DNA of 64,000 bases, from contig ML991842.1 in the NCBI GenBank assembly GCA_010094025.1, forward strand, positions 62,001 to 126,000, given 5' to 3'. Shown here piece after piece: positions 1 to 10,138 of this stretch (position 1 is its first letter; each line of letters opens with the position of its first letter). Below the pieces are notes generated by a model. That model was given only the letters and a program-made list of their open reading frames with translations. It had not been told where the DNA came from and searched no databases. Source of the DNA: Viridothelium virens. Its lineage: Eukaryota > Ascomycota > Dothideomycetes > Trypetheliales > Trypetheliaceae. A program made the translations under genes and the position numbers.

Positions 1-3000
1 TTGGGTACTGCCTGCTCGGAAACAAAGACCACGGAATCCTCGAGCGACTCTGGTTGCTGCGACTCATGCAATAGGCACTGTGATTCGGGTCTTATGACAG
101 ACTTCGAACCCTGTCTGGAAGATGCATTCTTGGATAACAGTGGTGCAGCATCTGGAAGTTCAGGCGCCTTTACCGGAGATCCGCTACCTCGAGTCGGCTG
201 GGACACCGATGATTCCGCTGTCTTTGAGGGCGATACGCTCCTGCGGACTGGTACCGGAGGGCTCTCATCGGATATTTCGTCCTTTAGCTTCTGATCAGAT
301 GGTACAGAGACGATTGAGGTTTTGGGTGGGCTTTGATGTTGCAATTGTGGCCGTGTTTCAACAGTATTTTGCTGCCCACCTTCTCTAGTCTTTCCCTTCT
401 GCGCGCCTTGTATTTTGACGTTCTTTAATTTACCTCTGGCCTCCAATTTCTGATCCCTGGCGTTCTTTTGTTCCTTATACAAATTTTGCAACAACTTCTT
501 GATATTCGTTCTCATGATGCCAGGGTTGAGCTCTGGAAAATCGATATGTTGTCTGCTCACGATCTTCCTAACGAAGTCCTGAGGCTCTTCCAGGAACCGA
601 CTAACGTAGCCGAGTAGGTAGAGACCGCAATCACAGTAGTTGTCCTGAGTTGGAATATGCTTGGCGTTGATTCCCTGGATGTCTTTAGAACTAATATCCA
701 TGCTCCTCCTGCTTTTGCCTTCTGCAATCAAATACTCTTTGAGAAGTTTCCTTGTGGGAAAACGGTCAACGTCAATCGAGTCTAGGACGATGATCGTAGG
801 CTCGTGGGCATTGGACTTTCGCACGAGCCCAGACTTCCTTCTCGACTTCTTCTCAGAAGAAGCGCTGCTACCGTGCTGGGGCTTTTCCTCAGCTCGAGCT
901 TCGACCTTGCTGAACGAACTGCTATCGCCTTCTTCTGTCAAGTGTACGTGACCGGCTAAAGCCTCCTCAGACTCTTGCGCAAGCTGAGTTGCTGCTGCCT
1001 TATCGTCAAAGTTGGTGTACTGTCTACCCACTTTGTCAGATGGACTTCTCGTAGAAAGCTTATTCATGTCAGCCTCCAAACTAGGAACGACGTTTGATGA
1101 TAGCCCGTCAGCAATGTTTGCGTTCTTTGAAGACTGGGACGCAGGCTCCTGGGCTTCTTGGGCCGCATCGAGGTGCTTTTCCAACGGTCCGAGGATTGTA
1201 TTGTCCGAATTCCTTTCCTTGGCCTCTTCGGAATCTGTGCGGACCAGTTTTCTCCCCAGGTTCGGCAAGTTGCAGATAATGGCAACATACCAGTGTAAAT
1301 CTTCGTTGATTGGAACGATAATGTAGTCAAAGTCAAAAATGTCAACTTTTGAAGTCCAGCGCTGCACTGCCTTGTAGTTGAAACCTTTGGTGCCCTTGTC
1401 TGATGTCGAAAGCGCACTGAAGAAGAAGTTACTGAAAAAGTAGACTTTTGGCTTCTCAGAGACCTGCTTCGCCTGGAAGGCTTCTTCGCAGTATCGGAGG
1501 TAAAAAGCTATGAGGTTATCATTCAAAAATTCTCCTTCATCAAGGCGTTTGAGGTCAAGGAAATCAACAGTGGACCTTTTCGCTCCTATCTCTGGATAGA
1601 TGACGGACTGGTCCCATACTTCACCAAGACCGTACTTCCTCGAAAATCTTTCTGATTCGGAGATTTCATCGAGTGAGTCAAGCGTGCTGTATTTTCCAGG
1701 AGCGGTTTGACGTGTAGAGTTACGAAGGCCTTCTCGCCGTTCCCGACCCTGGAATGGAATGGCTCTCTGGGAATCCAAGCTATCATTAACAATCCTCGGT
1801 TGCGTAGAAGACCTTCGCGCAGAGTCACGGTTCGTTAGCTCATCGTGTTCTTCATATTTGATGTCTTGCTGTAGATTTTCGGTGATCCGCCTTTTTTTAG
1901 GAGCCTGCTCCGAGAGCACCTCTTGTCGATGATCTGCTTGTCGATGGTCTCCTTGTTTGGAACTTGGACCTCGAGATGGGGTATAAATTTCACTCTTATC
2001 TGCGTTTGCACCGTCTGCGTGGGGTCGATGGTGTATTGTGGCCTTATTTCTCTGGTGATTCAAGAAGAGCCCCCGGAAGTAATCTCTGCGTGAAATTGAT
2101 TCGTCAGCCATTGTTTTGCATGTTTCAAGAAGATAAACTCACAAAGACTTTTCAAGGATAGGTAGCGTGCCTTTCGATATCGCTTTTAGCACTCTCACGA
2201 ATTCCTCCATATCGTTGCGATTGATAAATGTGATGTCGACTATGTAGTCCACGTTGCCAATTCTCGGCCCATCAATACTCAAAGATCGACCTTCTTGGGA
2301 GATAGCGACCTTTCTGACTTTGCCGCACTTCACGAGAGGAAAAGGTGCACCGTCCTGTTGACTAGGTTCCTGGTCGTTCCTCACGTAGAAGTCGTTGGAG
2401 TTATGATCGTGGTAAAGTAAAAGGTCCGGTGATGGGATCTCACCGAACTCTGAACTCCAGAATGTTTCTATCGGGCAAGCAAAAGGCTTCTCTTGTCTGG
2501 GTCTCTTGACCTTTGCAGCGGAAGGGGCTAGGATATTCTTCCTTGGCCCAGAGTTGGAGAAGAGAGTTGGCTCAATGTTGGCAGACGGACCGTCATCTAT
2601 CGAAGAGAAAGAAGGGTTGCCTTGATCAGCATTGGGCGACGGTTGACGAGCGTTATTAACAAGGTTACTGCTCTCGAAAGCCGGCTTTGAATGCAAGCCG
2701 ACAGTGGTCGAGCCTTGCAATTCGTCCACATCAGAATCATCTAAAACATCTCTTTTAAACTTGCACCTTGTGTTGTCATTGGGAAGGTCAGATTTTCTAG
2801 AAAACAATTGCTTGGGATCGGCAGGGACGTCTGATTTGTGACCAACACTCGGTTGGCTTGAGAGCTCACGCCGATTTTGCTGCTGTTGAGCTTTGGCAAG
2901 TTGCTGCGCAGCGGGGGCTGGTCTGAACCGCGTTTCTTCCTTCCTTCGGCGAGCGTGATCTTCAGTATCTTGATCAGGGACCGTTGAATCGCGTCGATTT

Positions 3001-3601
3001 TTCGGTGAGAATGGGTCAACTGTAGTCAAATCAATCTGCTTTGAGACCCCTTGCGCATTCGGTTGAGGCCGCAGATCGACGTACGGGTGCCTTTCCTGTG
3101 ACTCACGTAGCTTTCTGTTTCGTGAGTCTTGCCTCGCTTGAATGCGCTCGTTTATTCGGTGATACTCATGATTTGTAAAATGTGTATCCAAGTCGGTATG
3201 GGGAGGCTTATTGTCTTTCCTTAGAGGTGCTTGCCCGTGAGCCAATGCCTGCACAATGCCATGCGGTTGTGTAGGAGAATGACGATGAGTGGTGCGTTCA
3301 TATTGGGTTGCTTCAGCTGGTTCGTCACTAAGCTCGACTTGGCTTCGTTGCTTGCTTCCGTCGTTCACTTTTCGCCTCTTTGAGCTCCGCTCGCGATCCC
3401 CAGAGAGTGTATTCCTGGCAGATATAAATTTGTTGCTATCTCCAGATCGCCCAGTCCAGGGCAATATGTTCCCGAGACCTTTCTGGCCCTGCTTATTGAG
3501 GTTATCCATGGGCTCCAGCCGGCTCTTCACTCTGGGCTACGACAAAGTTATTAGTCTGCCCCAGTCTTGTATTTGCATGTGACGTGATATACCTTTGTCA
3601 T
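1..3601 (-). CDS. ulp2: Ulp2-type SUMO protease (C48 peptidase), 3' end outside window
   Basis: This cysteine protease should remove SUMO, especially poly-SUMO chains, from nuclear proteins. The catalytic triad is visible: His in DLHWYVAII (residue ~732), Asp in VLDSID (~899) and Cys in NYCDCGLYLL (~953). The domain entry LDEGEFLNDNLIAFYL is typical of the family. About 150 charged residues lie between His and Asp, as in the Ulp2/SENP6-7 branch, whose catalytic domain is split by insertions; Ulp1-type enzymes lack this. A PH-like stretch lies at ~350-465 and the rest of the N-terminus is disordered. Proposed exons, 5' to 3': 3601-3593 (only nine bases), 3536-2143, 2085-1. The 3536 exon is preceded by an ACTAAT branch point and TAG. 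An ATG at 3509 is the fallback start. The coding frame is still open at base 1, so the C-terminus is missing. Identity is firm; the tiny first exon is inferred. Confidence 0.9.
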
Positions 3602-4586
3602 CTGGTGGAATGTCCTGCCTAGGTTGCGGTAGAGTTTGCGATGTTTTCTAAACTCTGGAAGCGTTGATCTTGAGAGGCTATACCGAGGTCTTTGGTAGTT
3701 GGATGCCGCTCTTTGTGTCGGTTAGGTCATGAAGAGCCGTTGGAGCAAGATTTAGATAAATTTACCTGGCGAACCGCTTGGGGCTAGCAAATATGCTTTC
3801 TTTAGATGGTCCCCCTTCGCTAACGTCTGCAATGGATTTAGGTTGAGGTTGAAAGTCATAGTTAAACTACGTGATGAATTAGTAGTCCGCGCCTGGATTA
3901 TCAGAGAACTAATGAAGACGAAATCAACCTTTGAGGGATTTGGAGAATGTTCAAGAGTGCGTTGCGAGCCCGAAAAGAGGTCTAATAGGTATGACGCCGT
4001 GGCCAAGACGTCGAGCATGAGGCAATGAGAAGAGCACTCTGTCTGTCACTACACGAATAAAGCGGCGAGGCGGCCTTCACCTGAGGATGTTCCCGGAGAG
4101 AGCATTGGGTGGATCTTGTCGATTGGATGTGTGTGACTTGTAATGAGCGAAAGCTTGGGAATTCCCACGTGTAAGTGACATCGTCGTGGGGCCCGCGAGG
4201 CGCCGATTGCGGTTCTGTGAATTGTCCTTGAGCAATGACGCGCCGAGCCGCGGCAAAGCCCAGGTTTTATCTGCGCATTATCGTCAACTACAGAGCACAA
4301 GCGCTTGGCATTGAGTTCGAGTTCGAATTCTGTCTCATTTACTGTCACAAGAACCAACAAGGTCCATAGATGCTAGTCCCAGCTATTATACAGTATCAAG
4401 TGAAGCGTGCCTTGCTGGGTTCAGAATCCACAATCCACAATCCAACACGCAATGCCAGTGAAAGGAAAAGACACAAGTTGCTCGCTACCCAGACACCTAC
4501 TGACCCAAACATGCTAATTGATGCCATACAATACATGAGGTTTAAAAAGGACGTAAGAAAGCTCAGCGTTAGAGCTGTTGCCGGGG
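3602..4586. other. Intergenic, promoter of the SUMO protease
   Basis: About 985 bases between the protease start and the 3' end of the eIF4E gene. Open frames here are short and overlap on both strands without coding-like sequence. It should hold the protease promoter and 5' UTR and the eIF4E 3' UTR. I see no RNA gene or repeat. Confidence 0.5.
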
Positions 4587-5767
4587 TCATGATGATGCTC
4601 CAGATTTCTCCTTCGTTAGAGCTGGCTCCTCGCTGATCGTATCACGTCGCTTCTCTGGAGTAGTATGACTGGTTTTGTCTTGACGTGCCTGGTCGATCGC
4701 TGAACGTTGTGCAATGCTTTCATCATGACTCTTCCAAAGAATGTATGTGTCCCCCGGTAAGGCAAGCACTCGCTTAATGGTTTCCCTATGACAATTAGTT
4801 GTGATCAGAAAGTTTGTCACGGATGAGTTTCCTACCGGATCTTGATGTTCCTTCCACCATTATTTTTCGTCCAAATACTGAGTACGTCTTCGCCACTACG
4901 CACACTGAGAACAGCGCCGCACACCTCGTCGCTTGCTTCGGCAAATTGGTCGCCAATCATGGCCATCAGCAAGTCCTCCCAGTAACGATCCGCAACGCCT
5001 TTCTTGAGCCTCATGATCCATTTGCCTCCCATTTTATTCTCCTCATCTTCCCACACTGGCCGAATACCCTCCCGGAAGAAATGGTAGTCGGAGACTGTGG
5101 GAAGTGATGATGGACGTTTGAGATGTGTAAAGACCTTCCAGAAGTCTATCGCAGTGGGGGTCTTGCATATAGGCTTGGTGGATTTTTCGTAATCTGAGTT
5201 CTTAGATGTCGGAGGACGATACCAGATCACCCAAGTGTACTTTAGTGCCATTAAACCGTCGTTATTACCAACTACCGCAGGAGTGACAAAATTCGCCTTC
5301 TCTGATGGAATACTCGAATTTGCTCGAGTTGTAATTGCGTCCTTGCCTGCCTCATCTCTCTTGTCGCTTGGAGTTCCTGGTGTCTGTCCTGATGGCTTCA
5401 ACCAGTCGAAAGCTTTGCCAGGTGTTTTGGGAGTTTTGGATGAGCTGAACGAGGCAAAAGCGCCAGAACCGAGACCAAAAGCGTTGGATGCGCCGGAAGT
5501 AGGTGAGGAGGTGGTGTTGGTATTCAGAGGAGAAATTGCGTTGAAAGGATTGCCTCTCCCTAGTGAACCGCTGTCTCCACTGCCAAATCTCTTAGCAGAA
5601 GAGTAGTTCCGCGTAGGATGATCCCCCTTGGATTCATGATTCTCATTATTCAAAGATAGCTTGTTCGAACTGCATGGAGAGGTCAGTTCAAGCTGTCGCA
5701 TGGACTTAACAAACGTTCAGGTCACTGACTTGGAGCGTCGAGTCCACAGATTGTCACTTCTATCCAT
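4587..5767 (-). CDS. Class II eIF4E (4EHP-like) mRNA cap-binding protein
   Basis: This protein binds the mRNA 5' cap; class II members usually repress translation or act on particular mRNAs. Exons are 5767-5730, 5669-4836 and 4785-4587, giving 356 residues in one frame. The first exon encodes a start with DNLWTRRS, and the second continues SNKLSLN, a signature I associate with fungal class II proteins. A Ser/Pro/Gly-rich extension of ~165 residues precedes the core (LKYTWVIWYRPP ... WEDEENKMGGKW ... DEVCGAVLSVR ... LSIWTKN). The Trp that stacks on the cap in class I eIF4E (human W56) aligns with Tyr in NSDYEKS, as in 4EHP, while the second stacking Trp (PVWEDE) is kept. The second intron has a weak GTAGGA donor, but the frame resumes cleanly. 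Class is clear; targets cannot be inferred. Confidence 0.92.
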
Positions 5768-6005
5768 TGAATACGACAGAAAGAACGACGAATGGGAGTT
5801 TCGATATATTACAGGCCGGCTTACTTTGGGTGGAACTGTTATGGAGGAGATTCGGAGGAGAATTTGAAGCTCGAGAGATGAGATCGAACCTGGTGGCTGG
5901 GATCACAATTGTCGTCATGTATGATCGGTTAGATAGGCGCTTTGTGTAAAGGTTCTCGTTGGGCCACAGAAATAAGAAGAAAAGTCCTGAGTGCCGTTGG
6001 GGGGG

Positions 6006-6581
6006 TCATTCAATTTCACGGAGGAGCTGTGTCTCGAGCCCGGTCATTATTCCGAAGGTGACGGACGCCCAACGGGCTTTCTTCGGCAGTTCTTGGCTTG
6101 CAAAAGCTTTGATGAGGAGTAGTAGCGCAGCTTCCCTCTCCTCAACAAACGACCACCAATTCAGATCTTTGTCAGTGTGACACACAATCTTCCATTCGCC
6201 TGACGACTCCGATGAGTGTGTCGAGATTGACTTCACCCCTCTCTTAAAACCGTTGCCATGAGGGTCCCTCTGTGCGGCTTCCATGACCTGGTGACGACCT
6301 GTGAGCAGGGACATGTCCAAGATTATTGAATTTCTCCACTGGCCTTCTCTGACATGTTGGCACCATGGTAATGGAGGGAGAAGTGATGACAACTCTACTG
6401 AGTGCAGCACTGTTGCTTTCAAATTTCGTGAGGGAAGGAATGTGCTCTTGAACCGTGCTTCAAATAAGAGTACTACATTATACTCGTTCACGGGGATTAT
6501 GCCATTGGATCTCAGAATAAGGACTTTGCTTGTCTGACCTTGCAGAACCGAGAGGTGCCCCTTGCTCAACTCGAATATCAT
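6006..6581 (-). CDS. Hypothetical protein, 191 residues
   Basis: An uninterrupted frame from an ATG at 6581. I do not recognise the product. The sequence is mixed polar and hydrophobic with no signal peptide, membrane segment or known motif. The C-terminal half has a Trp-rich patch (DLNWWSFVEERE) and a Leu/Ala helix-like run. A 78-codon frame on the opposite strand overlaps it, so the frame could be fortuitous. A single exon in an otherwise gene-poor stretch is compatible with a lineage-specific gene. Confidence 0.35.
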   Translation of the reverse strand: MIFELSKGHLSVLQGQTSKVLILRSNGIIPVNEYNVVLLFEARFKSTFLPSRNLKATVLHSVELSSLLPPLPWCQHVREGQWRNSIILDMSLLTGRHQVMEAAQRDPHGNGFKRGVKSISTHSSESSGEWKIVCHTDKDLNWWSFVEEREAALLLLIKAFASQELPKKARWASVTFGIMTGLETQLLREIE

Positions 6582-6599
6582 CACTAAATGTTGCCCTTT

Positions 6600-8460
6600 T
6601 GATCAGTCTCTTTGACAGCAGTCCTGATTAGGGAACTACCATTTATGCAATCTCAATCTTCTCTGGCGCTGTTCGTGTGGAGTCCAGAAGGTTACACGTC
6701 TCTTCTTAGCAGCAGCTCGAGCAGTCTAGCTCAAGTCGTAGAATATGACTAGCGTAATGATTCGACCGTGAATCCGAGTGCCTGGAACTGTGGGGATTGT
6801 ACCTCCCATACATATAAAACCAGGATGTTTCAGTTTTCACAGTCACTCATTGTGGACTGAAGTGTGGATCTCAAAATTCTCCCGGGTGGCTTCCCGGGGT
6901 GTCGACAATCTCCACGTCCGTCCCCAAGAACTTGACTTCCAAGCTTGCACCACGATGTAAATCGTTTTTGCTACAAGAGTTGGTGCTTTGACAGGTCGAC
7001 CGTTGGCTGCGATGTGTGCATACCCGAGGCAGAATGTGCGCGTTCGCCGAATAATGAAAGAGAAGTCCGCCGTGGATGGTCTGGATATCGAGCACCACCA
7101 TTCTTCTGACTGACAGTACGTTTCAACAATACCTTCCTTATCCCTCATGTGATGACGATTGAGAGCTCTGGTAAACCAAGGCATCGCTCAACCTTCTTTG
7201 AGTTCCGCCACAGAGTGGTGGTCTGGATATGGTTGAGCCTGAGGACAAAAGGCAAAGTCTGAATCTTTGAGGAGATCCACAAATTATACGATAGCTATCT
7301 TTAGTATTGATCCAATGGCTAACTACATGGAATATAGGCAACTTTACTAAATGATCGATCTTCATTAGAAAATTTTCGGAACTATACCCGTCACCTCGAA
7401 CGGCACAAATTCGTATGCGACAAATGTACCTATATGCGATTTAACTCTCGGTATCAGCGCAAAACTACTCCGAAGGGACACTTCCATCAATTCTCACAGT
7501 ACCATGTCTTCTCTATGTGTACCTCGACCTGGTATCTGGATTCCTCTCGCTGGCATCGTATCCTTACGATTTCGGTAATGATCGTTGTAGACACGACCCT
7601 GCTCATAGCGACTAGCCTGCTCATTCTTCTTTGGACAGTGTAATGGTTCGCCGAATCTCCGTATCTGGTACTGGCAAGAAAAATTCAATGCTCCCGTCGA
7701 GCAGAACATCTTCTGATACGGCTTTTTCATGAGGTCTCACACGCCCAATAGTACAGGGAAGAATTGTGCAGGACTGAAATGCCATCAACCTTGGTGGTTG
7801 CAAGATCGGTATTCACCAAGACCAGGAGAGAAATGCGAATAAAAGAGAACAGAGGGAAAGTCAGTATTATGTGAAACGAGGCTTCCTCGCCCCCGCATTT
7901 GCGAGTTCCGGACTTTGAAGACCAAAACATATCCCTCTTACGCATACAATACTAATTGGTGGTAGGGATGGATGTTGTCAACCAAAACCAACACTCCAGG
8001 TGTTGACCATGAGAATCAGGTGCTAGGATCTAGATGAACACCCTATTGAGAGACAAGTCGTGCTAAGAAGCTGCTTGTAATGGGCGTTACCTAAATAAGT
8101 AGTGCTAAGGTATAAGTAAACTTTTGACCTTGATATGATGAAATTTTCTTCACTAGCTCCATAATTCAATTATTTCTTTGCTTCGAAAATGTCGTGTTGA
8201 CTCGGCATTCCTTACTGTCTCTTTCCTATGGAGACGCTCGATTTCGGTGAAGGTGCTGAAAGATAATGAGAAATGATGCAATCCATATATCACACCCCAC
8301 GCTCTCGAGTGAAGCAAGACATTTCCTTCATGTAGGTTAAAGGCAAGAGCACAAGAAAAGAGTAAGCGACAATTGGACGAGAAGGAAAGAATGAGCTAAG
8401 ACCCTAATCCCAGCATCTCACACATCACGTCGTGTCACGTCTACACAAGTGTGATTATGG
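6600..8460. other. Poorly resolved gene-poor stretch
   Basis: Several frames of 60-115 codons occur on the minus strand, mostly between 6843 and 7945. Some look protein-like, for example the segment at 7621-7803 with LLDGSIEFFLPVP. They lie in different frames with no convincing splice chain or family signature. The stretch may be a decayed gene or only non-coding sequence. No start-to-stop model could be supported. Confidence 0.3.
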
Positions 8461-8469
8461 TTTGAGGTT

Positions 8470-8600
8470 CAAAAAAAAAGAACAAAAAAAGGGGATCAAG
8501 GCGGCGGAAACGAGCTCCAGACCCGAAATCGAACCCAGAACCTCCCCCAAGGGCCTTAAACCTAAAGCTGGTACTACGCCGTAGGTACTGTTTGCTATGA
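8470..8600 (-). ncRNA. Possible RNA polymerase III unit or tRNA-derived SINE remnant
   Basis: On the minus strand an A-box-like GGCGTAGTACC (8580-8570) is followed after 34 bases by a B-box-like GGTTCGATTTC (8535-8525). A run of seven T (8490-8484) and then nine T (8479-8471) follow, as expected of a Pol III terminator. Box spacing matches a tRNA gene. The flanks do not pair into an acceptor stem and the T stem is imperfect, so it is not a functional tRNA. It could be a SINE, a decayed tRNA, or a novel small RNA. Confidence 0.35.
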
Positions 8601-8791
8601 CTAGTTGCCCCATGGACTAGCCCGCCTGTACAGTTTTCTGATCCCAACCTCGTCAGGTAGGAAACATAATACTTATGGTTTAATATATAGTTTGCAAAGA
8701 GAGAAAACAAGATCCAGTGTGGATATGGAATACGGGGCGTGAAAGTTGATCTCCCTGAAAATAAAGCATCACAAAGCCTCCTTCATTGAGA

Positions 8792-9454
8792 ATGGCCATA
8801 AAATCCTCCCGTATGCGTGGCATCAAGCTCCCCTTCGACTCATCTATCCGTTTCTCGCTACTCCGTAACGCACTGCGAGCTCCATTAGCCCACGATCTGA
8901 AGCAAAGCCTCAGCAGTACAATTTCTTCAAGGTTCCTGATGCCAAGCCTCCTGGACATTCCAGCAGAACTCAGGCTCGAGATCTTCTCGTATGTCCTCTC
9001 CAACGATCGTCAAGTCCAATTGCGTCTGCCTCGCTCGGAGCTCAATTCTGTTTTCGATCATTGTGCACTTTTCCATGTCTGCAAGACGATCCGCCAAGAA
9101 GCCCGAGATGTCTTCTTCCAAATGGCTGAGATAATCTGCTTTGACCTGTCCGACTTGGGACGCTTTCCCGACATTCGTAGCGTCCGTCGCCTCTTGTTTA
9201 GTAGATATCCCTATACACTATGGCGGCTTACGAAGCGGTGGGCGCCGCAGTTGTTATTTCACCATGACGATGTTCTCCGGTGGCTGGCGAGCTTCGAGAA
9301 TCTAAGGGCGGTTACGATCCACGGGCAGATGCGAGAGGAGGGGGTTTCATTACTTAAAGAAACTCTTGCTGAAGCCGGTATATCAGCCAATGTTCTTGCC
9401 CCGGTGGGGGCCTATACGCCCGTTATCACGCTGTATGAAGTAGATGAGCAATGA
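8792..9454 (+). CDS. 2EXR/F-box-like domain protein
   Basis: A small single-exon protein of a family common in Pezizomycotina. The signature LLDIPAELRLEIFSYVL marks the F-box-like/2EXR start, followed by HVCKTIRQEARDVFF and a later WLASFENLRAVTI block. Such proteins may act as substrate adaptors, but no member's function can be read from sequence. Start choice: the first in-frame ATG is 8792. A second ATG at 8939 lies directly before the domain and resembles the start of relatives, giving 171 instead of 220 residues. It is paralogous to the gene near 39.4-40.1 kb, sharing the domain start and the SFEN block. Confidence 0.75.
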   Translation: MAIKSSRMRGIKLPFDSSIRFSLLRNALRAPLAHDLKQSLSSTISSRFLMPSLLDIPAELRLEIFSYVLSNDRQVQLRLPRSELNSVFDHCALFHVCKTIRQEARDVFFQMAEIICFDLSDLGRFPDIRSVRRLLFSRYPYTLWRLTKRWAPQLLFHHDDVLRWLASFENLRAVTIHGQMREEGVSLLKETLAEAGISANVLAPVGAYTPVITLYEVDEQ

Positions 9455-10138
9455 CTCAGATAAGTACATGGCTCTTCTCTTCATTTTTTTGTTCATCCAT
9501 GTGTTTTGTTTCTTGTAAGTATCCTTAATAGTTGTAAAAATCCTTCAGCTCATCTATTGAGTCAGGTCTGCTTGGCTGATTGAGCAGGAGATGATTTGTC
9601 CATTACTCAATGGTATCTTTGTAAGAGTTTTGCATTTCAATCAGTACATAGAAAGGTTGAGGCACTACGATTCAGAAGTCCGTCCCACAATCATTGGACC
9701 AGCCGCATGGGGAAAGGGCTACACGCAAGAGTGCAAAGGACCGCAGCGACCGAAGAATAATTTACAAATAGGTATCACAATCTGTAAAGAGAGCAAAGCG
9801 CTGATCATTAGGTTTCCGCCATACTGCTCCTGTCCTGTCGCCATACGTGCCATCCCACAAAAAAGGGGGCGGATCCAGCAGCTCGAAAGATACGCGAAAG
9901 GAGAAGAAATCATAATCGAGGCTTCGATGAGCCTCTGCCCTCTCGTGACCAGAAATCAGGAAGCAAACCGGCAAGTTTCGATGAGACGCCTTCTGTTGGC
10001 CCTTCCCCTCCTACCTAGGTAGTTAGCATGCCGGGTCATCCATGTTCATCATCTCTTCAATCATTCATTGCGCTACCATCCTTCCCCCGGCAGAAGCATA
10101 CCCACTTACTTACACCACATCATCGGTCTCATCCGCCC
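9455..10138. other. Convergent 3' intergenic region
   Basis: Lies between two genes ending toward each other and should hold both 3' UTRs. A 143-codon plus-strand frame (9591-10022) has no recognisable features and probably arises by chance. Nothing else seen. Confidence 0.5.

Noticed and set aside
9591-10022. 143-codon plus-strand frame between convergent genes
   Set aside because: No recognisable feature and sits where two 3' UTRs are expected.
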